Assembly: GCA_937958705.1 (NCBI GenBank)
Contig: CALGNJ010000049.1
Span: 1 to 34,139 of the forward strand
From: Minisyncoccota bacterium
Lineage (GTDB): Bacteria; Patescibacteriota; Minisyncoccia; Phycocordibacterales; GCA-2747955
DNA length: 34,139 nucleotides
Reading direction: 5' to 3'
Shown: piece by piece, positions 1 to 9,683 of the stretch
Position numbering within the stretch: the stretch's first letter is position 1
How the letters are laid out: every line of letters starts with the position of its first letter
Translations under genes and position numbers: made by a program
Notes under the pieces: model-generated
Database searches by the model: none
What the model was told of the DNA's origin: nothing
The model's input: only the letters and a program-made list of their open reading frames with translations

Positions 1-759
1 GTTTTGTGTGTCAGTCCACGTGTCCACCGCTGTACCTGTGAGTCCTAGGCCTACTGTATCGTTTGCTCGCAACCATAATGCTAAATCAGTGTCGATACCT
101 CCAGGTGCAACAGTCAATGACTCTGTGACAACCGGCCTGAATCCCCCTGCCCCTGGCTCTCTCCACACAATCGTTTGCACACTTGTTGTTTCAAGCACAC
201 CCCAATTTGCACCTGACCCGACAGATGTTCCTGAATCAGAACCAGTTGCAGTTGTCCCTGTGGCTGTAATAAATCCACCTGCTGCAGGACCTGGTGTAAA
301 TATCCAATCGGTTCCATCAGTAGTAGCAACTGATGGTTGAAACGAGCCTGTTGCTGGTGTTTGCCACACAAAGCCATCACCAACAACCATAGGTTCCAAC
401 CTCATATCAACCGGTGCAGAAAAAGTAATAGTAACTGTAATATCATTATCGTTTACCGTGTTAATGATGTCGAAATCTCCATCAGACTCAATATCAAGTG
501 TGTGAGCACCAGTATCAGCACTACTGGTCACTGTCCAGGTTGTGCCGCTCGGTAAAGTACCTGTAGAAGTGGTTAGATATATATCACTTGCCGCATGTAG
601 CACTGCCGTCTGATATCCTCCAAAAGAAATACCAGAGATAATATATTCTCCGTATGGAAAAAATGAAAATATTCCGATCAATAAAGCCAACAAAAGTTGC
701 TTGCAAGAAAAAGAAGCTACGTTAATAGATCTTCTTCCAAGCTGGAAAATATAGTACAT
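1..759 (-). CDS. Secreted/surface protein with N-terminal hydrophobic segment, truncated at left edge; beginning of a possible LamG/concanavalin-like region
   Basis: Reading the minus strand from ATG at 759 gives an uninterrupted 253-codon frame to base 1: MYYIFQLGRRSINVASFSCKQLLLALLIGIFSFFPYG...DLALWLRANDTVGLGLTGTAVDTWTDTQN. Hydrophobic leader, Thr/Ser/Gly-rich body. Absent from the ORF track, presumably because it has no stop in the window. Confidence 0.8.
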   Translation of the reverse strand, partial: MYYIFQLGRRSINVASFSCKQLLLALLIGIFSFFPYGEYIISGISFGGYQTAVLHAASDIYLTTSTGTLPSGTTWTVTSSADTGAHTLDIESDGDFDIINTVNDNDITVTITFSAPVDMRLEPMVVGDGFVWQTPATGSFQPSVATTDGTDWIFTPGPAAGGFITATGTTATGSDSGTSVGSGANWGVLETTSVQTIVWREPGAGGFRPVVTESLTVAPGGIDTDLALWLRANDTVGLGLTGTAVDTWTDTQN

Positions 760-947
760 AGAGATAATGGATTAATTACTAAATAAACTACAAACTACTG
801 GTTTGTTACTGTAAATACTACACTCTTTATTTTTTTTGTGAACTATACAAACAACTCATAGTATGGAATAAATAACTACATGCCCGAATGTATGGAAAAG
901 CCACATTTTTTCGTCTTTTTTCTTTGTAGGGTGCATGGTAAAAGTTT

Positions 948-1955
948 TTATAAAAATTTGTGTATTACTTTTTTTATCTCACCCTCTTGCTCACAAATAC
1001 TCTTATGAAGTGCTATTTGTCCCCTCATGCGTGCTAGGTTGTGATCTCTTCGTGTGACATACCTTTTCTTGTTGTATCCAAAATAGTTATCTGCAAAATA
1101 ATCATTACAAAACCGAATAGCAAGCTCAAGTGTAATGAGCTTGATTGATTGCATCAAAAAACCAACCTCTTGTGTATCGAGAGTGTGTTCTGAAAAATAA
1201 CCATCAATAGCTGATTTAAAATAATTACTATTAAATGTATTTTCTGGATTGTCTTCTTCAAGACCACACCAGGACCTAAATGCGTCACCTAGATCAAATA
1301 ACAGAGAGGCACTCGAACAGGTATCAAGATCTATCAGTGCAAAAGCTTTTTCCTCTTTAAATAAAAAATTAGAAATTTTTGGGTCACCATGAATCACTTT
1401 TATAGGTAACGTGCCCGGGAGTAATAGTCCTGAGACTCTCTCTTGTAGATACATAACTTCATCTTGAATATTCGCTGCAAGATCTGAATGCTCGTCCAGG
1501 TGGCTGGTAAATATTTCTAAATACTCTTCGGTAGGGTGATTCGGGCGACCACTCTTAAAAGCATGTTGCAAATCTGACATCTCTCGGTGAAAAATACCAA
1601 GCTGTTTCCCCGCCTCATAAGCAACTTTTTCATTACCCACTATTTCATAACTGCTACCTCCTAGATATGATTGCGCTCTCCAAACCATATCTCCAAACTC
1701 TGTGAGTAAATCATTATCTTTGTTTTTAATAACTTCTGGTGCAACAAGCCCCTTCTCTAAAAGATGCTTTGTGACTGCATCCATGTCCTCTGTTATTGAA
1801 GGAGAAGAAAGAAACTTATTGAGCGATTGAAAGATGTATTCCCTGCTGTCTTCGGTTATCTTATATGTTTGATGGATCAAACCAATCGCTATTGGCTTAA
1901 TTACCACCTCTTCTAGTGTCAGTGAGTATGCGTGGAGTATTTCATCTGGAATCAT
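948..1955 (-). CDS. APH/choline kinase-like phosphotransferase family protein
   Basis: 335 aa; 'VIHGDPKISNFLF' catalytic loop and 'ALIDLDT' metal-binding motif typical of aminoglycoside phosphotransferase-fold kinases. Confidence 0.85.
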   Translation of the reverse strand: MIPDEILHAYSLTLEEVVIKPIAIGLIHQTYKITEDSREYIFQSLNKFLSSPSITEDMDAVTKHLLEKGLVAPEVIKNKDNDLLTEFGDMVWRAQSYLGGSSYEIVGNEKVAYEAGKQLGIFHREMSDLQHAFKSGRPNHPTEEYLEIFTSHLDEHSDLAANIQDEVMYLQERVSGLLLPGTLPIKVIHGDPKISNFLFKEEKAFALIDLDTCSSASLLFDLGDAFRSWCGLEEDNPENTFNSNYFKSAIDGYFSEHTLDTQEVGFLMQSIKLITLELAIRFCNDYFADNYFGYNKKRYVTRRDHNLARMRGQIALHKSICEQEGEIKKVIHKFL

Positions 1956-2123
1956 CTGTTTATTCTATCAGCACCCTTTACTATTATCTACAAACTATGT
2001 GTAGGTATCTTTTATGTATATAACGTGCTACAGTGGCATTATCAATATAGAGCTGTAGAGTTGTTCGGAGGTCGTTTTTATAGTATTTCGTTTTGGTACA
2101 TTACCAACCTAATCATAAAAACT

Positions 2124-2318
2124 ATGACACAAGGAACAATCGCAAGAATTACAGACAAAGGATTTGGATTCATCTCTCGAGAGGGAGAAGAAAAAGACCT
2201 TTTCTTCCACATGAACGAATGTCAAGACTTTAACGCTCTAACAGAGGGTCAAACTGTCTCATTCGATGTTGAAGAAGGACCAAAAGGTCTAAACGCTGTA
2301 AACGTAGCAGCTGCGTAA
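2124..2318 (+). CDS. Cold-shock domain protein (CspA family)
   Basis: 64 aa from ATG 2124: MTQGTIARITDKGFGFISREGEEKDLFFHMNEC...; RNP1-like KGFGFI and RNP2-like DLFFH. The longer ORF start at 1932 is likely 5' UTR read-through. Confidence 0.93.
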   Translation: MTQGTIARITDKGFGFISREGEEKDLFFHMNECQDFNALTEGQTVSFDVEEGPKGLNAVNVAAA

Positions 2319-2332
2319 TAAACGCACACAAT

Positions 2333-2360
2333 AAAAGAGCGGCCGTACGGCCGCTCTTTT
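2333..2360. terminator. Bidirectional intrinsic terminator
   Basis: Perfect 28-nt palindrome AAAAGAGCGGCCGTACGGCCGCTCTTTT between convergent csp and the membrane protein gene. Confidence 0.9.
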
Positions 2361-2372
2361 GTTTTAACCTAA

Positions 2373-4193
2373 CTATTCTGTAACAACCAAGAACCCTTCT
2401 ACATTCCTAAATTCCATAACCGCTCCATCTTCTATCTGCGCGCTTACTCCAACAAGATACAGAACTCCTTGTTCAAACGTAATAGCATGTGGTGGATTAT
2501 CACTAGAAAATCCAAAGCTACTCGTCTCGTCAAATATAAACTCACTCAACTGTTTTGTAATATCTTCTTGGTCTTGTATCCCTGACTTCAAAAAATTGAT
2601 AGTCACTCGATTACCTGCTGTTACACCAAATGGAGTCTTCTTTTCGGTGTATGATTGAATATTAGTAACAGATTCTGAATCGCGTGTATCAATAGTAAAC
2701 CCAGAATGACTTGCGTACCAAGACCTCATAGTTTTCTCATTATTGCCTCTTGTAGACCTCACATATTCAGGAAGACCAATATATGAGAGTAACGCTGAAG
2801 AACCCGCATATGAAGACTCTGTATCTTTTAGAATTGTGTTGTATGAATCACCAACCAAGTCCTTAAGACTCTCACAGCCATGATTTGCACAAATGTACGC
2901 GACAGTAGAAACCATACTATCTTGATCGTCCCGCGGTATGTTTTCAAGCCGTTGCGTAGAAAGTGTCTCCAGTCCTTCCTTGGTTATGATACCGTGAACG
3001 GTAAACAAATTCTGTAACTTATTTACTTGGGATCGCTCAGAGACAGCAAACATGCCCCATGGGCCAGTAAGAACTATGAGTAGCCCAACAAACAATGATG
3101 CTGGCAACACAAACAGCGACTTCTTTCTTGAAAAGATGTAATACAAACATAAAAAAGAAATCCAAACTCCAAACGCGACTACCAAGTATCTATTAATGGT
3201 AAACCCATGTTGCGCGATACGTAAACCAATTGCATAAAAAAGCATAACCATTTGAGGTGCCAGGACATACGGGAACCACTTTCTAAAAATCGAGACTAAT
3301 TGCTCATCTCGTACTTGATATGAAAAAAAGAACGTGATGAAACCAAAAAATGAAAAGATAATTACCATCCACGCAACCACTCCCTCTGGCCACTGGCTAA
3401 ATTGTAATAACACTTTAATTGAATATGCGTACAAAATAGCAAAATATATTCCTATAAACGGCAATGCTAGATACCGAATAACAAAACGTAAGAATTTCTT
3501 AAATACATCTCCTTGCATCTGGCTCACATGTATCTTTTCTGGGACATGCGAAAGAAAGTATACGGGTCCAATAAGTGTCATAGAAACAACCACCCATTGC
3601 AAATACCATTCATCAGATATTGAAAGTGAAAAGAGCGTATCGAGTGATGCTAGTGTTGCAGCACCTAAAATGAGTGAAAGTAGAGCAACCAAAACACCCT
3701 GACTTATTGCCAAAAGCTGTGAGAGTACGAAAAGATAAAATGGCTCATCTTCATAAGTATCAGTACAATATTCTCTCTGAAAACGAGCAGCAAAGGAACC
3801 TACAAGAATAAGAGCCATAATTCCAAATAAAGTAAATATAATCTCGAATGGAACAGCCTGAATTTGGTCTGGAATATAGAGATAGTACATAACACCACAC
3901 ACCACTACCAATACGTATAAAAACCCGCTCCACCAAAAACTCTTACCCTGCCAGGACTCTAGTCCTAAAACTAGTGCATATGAGAGCAGAGCGAGAAACA
4001 CAGAAGTTACAAGAGTTTTAATCAAGATACTATACTCAACAGCTTCATTTCCATAGTCAATATAAATCATGATGGTGCTCACACCAAACAGAACAAGTAA
4101 TGAAACGCTAGTCGCCGGAAATCTATAGACAATCCGTGTTAAGTCGTCCAGTGTAGTCTTGGGTTTTAGTTTGTTATATATTTTTTTAAACAT
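2373..4193 (-). CDS. Polytopic membrane protein, DUF4153-like
   Basis: 606 aa with about 11-12 hydrophobic segments followed by a soluble C-terminal domain; overall layout resembles DUF4153 proteins. Confidence 0.7.
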   Translation of the reverse strand: MFKKIYNKLKPKTTLDDLTRIVYRFPATSVSLLVLFGVSTIMIYIDYGNEAVEYSILIKTLVTSVFLALLSYALVLGLESWQGKSFWWSGFLYVLVVVCGVMYYLYIPDQIQAVPFEIIFTLFGIMALILVGSFAARFQREYCTDTYEDEPFYLFVLSQLLAISQGVLVALLSLILGAATLASLDTLFSLSISDEWYLQWVVVSMTLIGPVYFLSHVPEKIHVSQMQGDVFKKFLRFVIRYLALPFIGIYFAILYAYSIKVLLQFSQWPEGVVAWMVIIFSFFGFITFFFSYQVRDEQLVSIFRKWFPYVLAPQMVMLFYAIGLRIAQHGFTINRYLVVAFGVWISFLCLYYIFSRKKSLFVLPASLFVGLLIVLTGPWGMFAVSERSQVNKLQNLFTVHGIITKEGLETLSTQRLENIPRDDQDSMVSTVAYICANHGCESLKDLVGDSYNTILKDTESSYAGSSALLSYIGLPEYVRSTRGNNEKTMRSWYASHSGFTIDTRDSESVTNIQSYTEKKTPFGVTAGNRVTINFLKSGIQDQEDITKQLSEFIFDETSSFGFSSDNPPHAITFEQGVLYLVGVSAQIEDGAVMEFRNVEGFLVVTE

Positions 4194-4208
4194 AGTCTTC
4201 TTATTTTA

Positions 4209-4841
4209 TCAGAGTCTATATAACCCTTTAATATTCATAAAGGATGTTTGATATAGGTCTTTTTTTTTGAAATAGGTCTTCCCCATGAGACCCTTAAACT
4301 CCTTTAAAGAATACAAGCACACTGGAACCTGTAAATTAAATCTGTCTTGCATCTCGGGAGATAGTTTTGCAAACCTATCTTTAATCGGGTCGTCTAGTCC
4401 ACCATATCCGTCCCCCATCGCTGAATCAATACAAGATACTGTAATGTATAGATATCCATGTTTAGTCATAATTTTTGGCAAGAACGTAATAACTTTCTCC
4501 GCCTCAGCGTGCGGTACATAATGTAAAACTCTTTGAGCCAGTACAAGTGAAAACGTACCGGAATCAGCAAAAGAATCAGTCTCAGAAATACTGCTTTTGA
4601 TGTAAGTAATTGGTTTTTTCAGCCCAAAAAGTGCATTTGCTTGATTGTAAAATGGAGCATAATCAACAATATCAACACATACGACCTCAAATCCCAACAG
4701 AGCAAGAAAAATGCCGATTCTCCCCTCGCCTGAACCTAAAATCAAACAACGTTTATTTTTCCACTCTTCTTTCATCACGAGTTTGATAATCTTCTTGTCC
4801 TGTTCGTCTAGTCTCTCCTTTGTTATGTCGATACTGTACAT
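4209..4841 (-). CDS. Class I SAM-dependent methyltransferase
   Basis: Motif I 'CLILGSGEGRIGIFLALLGFEVVCVDIV'. The track start at 4856 is a TTG lying upstream of a TATAAT (4848-4853); the ATG at 4841 (MYSIDITKERL) is the more likely start. Confidence 0.85.
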   Translation of the reverse strand: MYSIDITKERLDEQDKKIIKLVMKEEWKNKRCLILGSGEGRIGIFLALLGFEVVCVDIVDYAPFYNQANALFGLKKPITYIKSSISETDSFADSGTFSLVLAQRVLHYVPHAEAEKVITFLPKIMTKHGYLYITVSCIDSAMGDGYGGLDDPIKDRFAKLSPEMQDRFNLQVPVCLYSLKEFKGLMGKTYFKKKDLYQTSFMNIKGLYRL

Positions 4842-4872
4842 CAAAGCATTATACAAAATTTGATAATAAAAA

Positions 4873-4890
4873 AACCAGGTGTAACCTGAT
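4873..4890 (-). terminator. Intrinsic terminator downstream of the HhH gene
   Basis: Minus strand ATCAGGTTACACCTGGTTTTTTT: CAGGT/ACCTG stem plus U-run. Confidence 0.7.
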
Positions 4891-4909
4891 TTTTATTGCT
4901 ATAAGTAAT

Positions 4910-5392
4910 TTAAAGCATTTTTCCTCCGTTCAAGAAGTCTTGATATTCTTCAAGCTCATCCCATTTACCTTCATCAGCAAGCATAGCTTGTTCTGCCCAG
5001 GTAGATGGATCGTGCATTCGGAACCGATCTCCTGCATTGGTAAGAATTTCTTGTAGTCGAGATTTTGGTGCTTTTGCAAGCTCTGACCACGTCTTGATTC
5101 CTCCGTTGTGTAGAAGCTCTTCAATTTTTGGTCCAATACCCTCAACAATTTTAAGGTCGTCTTTTCGGACACCTTTTGGCATCATTGCTACTGGAGCAAC
5201 AGCTGCTGCTGGAGCTGCAACTTTTTTAAGCTCAGCTTCTAGTTCAGATTCATCACAGTGTTGGCATCCCCAGAATTCATTCATAACCCACCGCAATAGA
5301 TACCCAAGGATAGCCGCTACTATGAGCATAATGATGATTTCGCCGAAAGCATCTCCGCCTGTGTAGTTTTCAAATACGTTATTTTTAAACAT
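4910..5392 (-). CDS. Membrane-anchored helix-hairpin-helix protein (L21-like/DUF4332-type HhH)
   Basis: N-terminal TM (EIIIMLIVAAILGYLLRWVM), CQHC, then 'DDLKIVEGIGPKIEELLHNGGIKTWSELAKAPKSRLQEIL' HhH motif. Confidence 0.82.
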   Translation of the reverse strand: MFKNNVFENYTGGDAFGEIIIMLIVAAILGYLLRWVMNEFWGCQHCDESELEAELKKVAAPAAAVAPVAMMPKGVRKDDLKIVEGIGPKIEELLHNGGIKTWSELAKAPKSRLQEILTNAGDRFRMHDPSTWAEQAMLADEGKWDELEEYQDFLNGGKML

Positions 5393-5399
5393 ACTATTA

Positions 5400-5933
5400 T
5401 TAGTTATTTTCTACTGATGTGTATGCACAGTAGAGTCTATTAATATGATCTCGTGTTGTTTGGTACACGTACCCCGTTGGCGAAGAAAGTCCCCATGGCG
5501 CTAATACCTCCGACCTATATTTCTCCTGGAATCGCTCCACTGCCATCACATCACTTGAATCAAATACTCCATTGACCACTAGGTCTTCATTCTCGTACTC
5601 ATTCAAGAACTCTTCAAGTCGCCTCATATCCTGTGACGAATTGTTATATCCTTCTCGTAGGTATGTACTTAAATACGCATCACATCGAACAACTTTTTCA
5701 CGAGTAACTGTTTGTGTTTCAGTTGTTTGAACTGTTCTTGTTTGTGTATTTTCAATCGTATCAGTTGGTCTGTCTGCTACTTCATCATCAACGTCTTTGT
5801 TGATTGAAATAGTCGAATCAGTTGCAATAACTTCATCCTGACAAAATCCTTTGATACCACATACATACCAGTAAGATGAAATGAATACCCATATCACGAA
5901 CGCTCCTAACACTGTCCAAGTCCATTTATTCAT
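5400..5933 (-). CDS. Anchored peptidoglycan-binding-domain-like protein
   Basis: N-terminal TM, Thr/Asp-rich linker, then 'RRLEEFLNEYENEDLVVNGVFDSSDVMAVERFQEKYRSEVLAPWGLSSPTGYV' resembling PG_binding_1. Confidence 0.75.
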   Translation of the reverse strand: MNKWTWTVLGAFVIWVFISSYWYVCGIKGFCQDEVIATDSTISINKDVDDEVADRPTDTIENTQTRTVQTTETQTVTREKVVRCDAYLSTYLREGYNNSSQDMRRLEEFLNEYENEDLVVNGVFDSSDVMAVERFQEKYRSEVLAPWGLSSPTGYVYQTTRDHINRLYCAYTSVENN

Positions 5934-6181
5934 AAAACTGATTTATCATTACTAATCAATGTTGCTCATCATATAATTATTTGACAATTATGTAAAATCT
6001 TATTTAGCAAAAAATATACAGAAAAGTTACATTTATGATGATTTGTTGTGTACAACATGTGTAAAACAACGCCCTGCCGTATAAATATCCGGGTTACTAG
6101 ACCAACAAAGTCACAAGTTCTTGTTCTATCTGGATGCAATTCCTTCTAGAAATTACATCTCGACATAAGAAAGATATAGTC

Positions 6182-6215
6182 GAATAAAAAAAGATGCAAA
6201 GCATCCTTTTTTTAT
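6182..6215. terminator. Intrinsic terminator
   Basis: GAATAAAAAAAGATGC-AAA-GCATCCTTTTTTTATTC, near-perfect stem immediately downstream of the Excalibur gene. Confidence 0.8.
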
Positions 6216-6234
6216 TCTCCTTATCTTTCATTAT

Positions 6235-6669
6235 TTACGCGCCAGCAGGAAGAGATTCACAAACGATTCCATCTTTGTCTCCGTCAAGTCTATTCACATC
6301 AGTTCCACATGCTTCGTATACCTTTTGAGCCTCTGGTTGTGTTAAAAAGTCACTACAGTTGTAATCATAGTAATCAGCTTCTTGTGCATCACAGATAAGT
6401 CCAACGTTTAATAAGTTACCATCCTCGTCACGTGCAAGCATTGATTCTTTTAAAGAACCTGTTTCAAATAAAGTGGCTAAGTCAAAATCTGTATCTGCCA
6501 CTTCAAGCGCACCTGCTGTTACCGCCAGCCCCCCAGCAACAAGTGCAGTATTTTTAACCACCTTGTTATCACTTGTAAACCATACAGCTGCTAATATAGC
6601 GATAAGGATTAAAATAACTACTAGCCGTACATTCTTGTTTCCTCTCATTTTTTGTATTTTTTTGTTCAT
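6235..6669 (-). CDS. Anchored Excalibur calcium-binding domain protein
   Basis: N-terminal TM; C-terminal '[40 protein letters not shown]' (DxDxDGxxCE). Confidence 0.88.
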   Translation of the reverse strand: MNKKIQKMRGNKNVRLVVILILIAILAAVWFTSDNKVVKNTALVAGGLAVTAGALEVADTDFDLATLFETGSLKESMLARDEDGNLLNVGLICDAQEADYYDYNCSDFLTQPEAQKVYEACGTDVNRLDGDKDGIVCESLPAGA

Positions 6670-6686
6670 ATATATCTAATTACTAA

Positions 6687-7289
6687 CTATGCCTTTCTAC
6701 CTCTCAAAAACTTCTTCGCCATACCAAGAAAACCTAAGATCTTTGGTACATCATCAATAACACTGCCGTCGTTATCTAAATCCAACATTGACATAATTCC
6801 TGAATTTTTACCATCTTTTGACATCATCTTTGCTGCTCCACCAAGCATGGTTGAGAGCGTCTCTGAATCCATTCCAACTGCTTGTTTCTCCTTACCTAAC
6901 GCACCCAAGATAAGTGGTGCAAATGTAGACATCATCTTCATGGTTGAGTCTTTATCACCCCCTGTTTCCCTCTCGATGACTTGTTCCACATCTTGCGTCT
7001 TATCACCAAATACGTATCCAAGAATCTTAGCGCCATCTTGTTCTAAATCCCCACCCATCACTGAGTCCAGGTTATCAAAAATAGATCCGTCATGTTTGTT
7101 AAGTGCATTTGCTAGTTTACCCGCACCTTCAGGAGTCTTTGCATTTTTCGCCATAGCTCCGGTCATTGCTGGTGTCATCTTATTTAGGACCGTTTGTGCG
7201 GTCTTTGGATCAACACCTACCTCTCTGGCTACCTTTTCAACAATATCATCAGAAAAGTTACCTATCATTCCTTGTAATAAATTATCCAT
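6687..7289 (-). CDS. DUF937 family protein
   Basis: 'VAREVGVDPKTAQTVLNKMTPAMTGAMAKNAKTPEGAGKLANALNKHDGSIFDNL' and 'ILGYVFG' match the DUF937/YidB style. Confidence 0.85.
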   Translation of the reverse strand: MDNLLQGMIGNFSDDIVEKVAREVGVDPKTAQTVLNKMTPAMTGAMAKNAKTPEGAGKLANALNKHDGSIFDNLDSVMGGDLEQDGAKILGYVFGDKTQDVEQVIERETGGDKDSTMKMMSTFAPLILGALGKEKQAVGMDSETLSTMLGGAAKMMSKDGKNSGIMSMLDLDNDGSVIDDVPKILGFLGMAKKFLRGRKA

Positions 7290-7374
7290 ATATCTGCGTT
7301 AGTTATTATAAAAAAATTATATCACGAAAAAAGGCCTCACATTTCTGCTTGGCCTCTTCTTGATTCATGGGGGG

Positions 7375-7530
7375 CTACTTGTATATACCACCACTGAATG
7401 CTCGATCCAGTGCTCCAACAAATGTCATTTGCTCCCTAATTGGAACTTCAGACACACTATCACGCAATTTGTTCTCGATTGTTTTTTTACCCAAAGGCAC
7501 GCCCGCTTTTGCTTCGACATCTTTACCCAT
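7375..7530 (-). CDS. Small conserved-looking protein of unknown function, 51 aa
   Basis: Minus-strand ORF MGKDVEAKAGVPLGKKTIENKLRDSVSEVPIREQMTFVGALDRAFSGGIYK* with a good Shine-Dalgarno (GAGGAGAATAATATG) and a downstream hairpin; below the ORF-track length cutoff. Confidence 0.7.
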   Translation of the reverse strand: MGKDVEAKAGVPLGKKTIENKLRDSVSEVPIREQMTFVGALDRAFSGGIYK

Positions 7531-7616
7531 ATTATTCTCCTCAACAAGTGATGTGTATAAACTATACCTATTTTGAGTAGAAATTCAAAGAGCGTTATAC
7601 ATGATAAAATGTCAGA

Positions 7617-8165
7617 ATGAAATACCTTTTGATAGGATTGCTTGTACTTCCCGTCTCGTTGCACGCATATGAAACGAAAGTCACAAGAATAGTGGATGGT
7701 GATACCGTCGTAGTAAATTTTGAAAATAAACAAGAAAAGGTACGAATCATAGGTATTAACACGCCAGAGTCGGTTGACCCACGTCGGCCAGTTGAGTGTT
7801 TCGGTAAAGAAGCCTCAAAAAAAGCCACTCGATTACTCCTTAACAAAGAAGTTATTCTAGAAAACTATCAAGAACGTGACAGACACGGAAGACTCCTTGC
7901 ATACATACGTCTCGAAGATGGAACTGATTTCGGTGAAACCATGATTAGTACTGGATATGCGTACTCATTTAAATCATACCCTCACAACAGATTATCTAAC
8001 TACAATCGATTAGAAAAGGAGGCTCGCTCAAATTCTCTTGGCTTATGGTCACCAGAGACATGTCTTACTACCGATACTACACAAGATATTCTCAAGGAAG
8101 AACGGATGACTCTTATCAAACAACTTATAGAAATAATAAAAGCGCTCTTGGAATTATTCTCATAA
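7617..8165 (+). CDS. Secreted thermonuclease (SNase-like) family protein
   Basis: Signal-like N-terminus; 'VTRIVDGDTVVVNFENKQEKVRIIGINTPES' and 'RDRHGRLLAYIRLEDG' SNase motifs. Confidence 0.93.
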   Translation: MKYLLIGLLVLPVSLHAYETKVTRIVDGDTVVVNFENKQEKVRIIGINTPESVDPRRPVECFGKEASKKATRLLLNKEVILENYQERDRHGRLLAYIRLEDGTDFGETMISTGYAYSFKSYPHNRLSNYNRLEKEARSNSLGLWSPETCLTTDTTQDILKEERMTLIKQLIEIIKALLELFS

Positions 8166-8167
8166 TA

Positions 8168-8190
8168 AAAAATCGCCAATGGCGATTTTT
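8168..8190. terminator. Bidirectional intrinsic terminator
   Basis: AAAAATCGCC-AAT-GGCGATTTTT between convergent genes. Confidence 0.88.
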
Positions 8191-8195
8191 ATTTT

Positions 8196-9581
8196 TTATA
8201 ATCCAAGTGTCTCAATGTCAGCCCTGAACTTATTTGCACGTTTTACTACTGATTCCCCATACTGAAACCTAAATTTATACCAATTACCTCCTGCATAGTA
8301 CTTAGCTGCAGCGCAACGCTCTCTCAGAGTCTTCTTCGGTGATATATGAGCATTATTGTTTGCGTATGTAGTACATCCAGATGAGTAGTACAGATCACGC
8401 AGGAATGTTCCTGATGTTACAAACGCATCTTGATTATTAAATGGAGATACAGATGTTCCTGCTTTACCAAGAATTTTACCTGCCTTGTCTCGATACCCCA
8501 TCCATGTTGTTGGAATAAACTGTGCTGGCCCCATAGCTCCTCCGTATGAACCATCTCTAGGAATCGGACATGAAACCCGCTGAGTCTCTGGATTACGTCC
8601 AAGCTCCCTCATGAGCTGAAGATATGCAGGTTTTTGCTTTGGAGACATAACAGTCTTGCCTGTTTTTGGATGTACATAGTTATATGTACACTGGCCGATA
8701 TTTCCCCCAATCTGGTTGTTCCACCCAGACTCTTGGAAAAGTACCGATAAGATAAATGCCGCATCAACACCAAGTTCTTTCTCGTAAGGTCGAACTAAAC
8801 TAAGCGCATCGCCAAACTTAATAGAGCCACCATCAGCAATCTTAAATATTCTGCTTCTAATTTGTGCCTTTAAAGCTTCTTTTTCTTTAATCACCGCTGC
8901 GTATTCTCCCTCTTTCTTTTTAGATATATCCAATAATACTTTTTGTTCAGCGCGACGTTTTCTTTCAGCAAGTGTCTCAGCCTCCTTCTGACTCTTTAAA
9001 TCTCGCTCTCGTGATTCAAATTCGGCTAGTTCTTCTGTTTTTTCTTCTGTTTCCTCTTTAATTTCTTCTAGCTCTTGTGACGCAGAAGCAAGGCGCACCT
9101 TAATAACATCAAAGTTATTCCAATCAATGAAAAAGTCAGAAAGTGTCTTTTTTGAAAGGATTGCTTCTAAAAATGAGTAGTCATCAAGTTCGTTCTTCTT
9201 TCTGATAAGAGAGCTCATCGCTTCTTGAATTTTTTGCTCTTGAAGTTCTAACCCTTGTAGTTTCTTTTTCTCACCATTTATCTCTTTGTTAATTCGATAA
9301 ATTTCAATTTCTTTTGACTTAATGTACGCATTAGATTTTCTAATTTGCGAATCAATAGTTGAGAGATCTCGTGAGATAGACTGTGTTTGAGCTTTCTTGT
9401 TTTGCAGTGCTGACTTTTGAGCCGCAATCTCCTGATTACAAACATCGAAAATAGACTGTAGCTCAGCATCTGTGTAATTATCTAAATCCCCTAAATCATC
9501 ACATGATGAAGCAAATGCAAATGACGGAATTAATAAACAGAGTATTATTACTCTAAATAGATATGTGGTAGTTGTTTTCAT
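8196..9581 (-). CDS. Lytic murein transglycosylase with N-terminal coiled coil
   Basis: Signal peptide, long coiled coil, then 'AAFILSVLFQESGWNNQIGGNIGQC' and 'GAMGPAQFIPTTW' lytic transglycosylase motifs. Confidence 0.88.
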   Translation of the reverse strand: MKTTTTYLFRVIILCLLIPSFAFASSCDDLGDLDNYTDAELQSIFDVCNQEIAAQKSALQNKKAQTQSISRDLSTIDSQIRKSNAYIKSKEIEIYRINKEINGEKKKLQGLELQEQKIQEAMSSLIRKKNELDDYSFLEAILSKKTLSDFFIDWNNFDVIKVRLASASQELEEIKEETEEKTEELAEFESRERDLKSQKEAETLAERKRRAEQKVLLDISKKKEGEYAAVIKEKEALKAQIRSRIFKIADGGSIKFGDALSLVRPYEKELGVDAAFILSVLFQESGWNNQIGGNIGQCTYNYVHPKTGKTVMSPKQKPAYLQLMRELGRNPETQRVSCPIPRDGSYGGAMGPAQFIPTTWMGYRDKAGKILGKAGTSVSPFNNQDAFVTSGTFLRDLYYSSGCTTYANNNAHISPKKTLRERCAAAKYYAGGNWYKFRFQYGESVVKRANKFRADIETLGL

Positions 9582-9633
9582 GTCACTTAATTATATCCGA
9601 ACTACAGACATTGTCACTCTTTTATCAACATAC

Positions 9634-9661
9634 AAAAAAACGAGCATACGCTCGTTTTTTT
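9634..9661. terminator. Intrinsic terminator
   Basis: AAAAAAACGAGC-ATAC-GCTCGTTTTTTTT between rplY and the transglycosylase gene. Confidence 0.85.
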
Positions 9662-9683
9662 TTGTATATCTATTATTGTTAGA

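Noticed and set aside
1932-2123. N-terminal extension of the cold-shock protein
   Set aside because: Extension is unlike any CSP and overlaps the divergent gene start; more likely a long 5' UTR.
5940-6180. Possible ncRNA in the ~240-nt intergenic region
   Set aside because: A TTGACA and short hairpin (TGTTG-TGTA-CAACA) are present but no convincing -10 or conserved structure could be shown by eye.
6652-7302. 216-aa plus-strand ORF
   Set aside because: Antisense to the DUF937 gene; composition is a Ser/Pro-rich antisense artefact.
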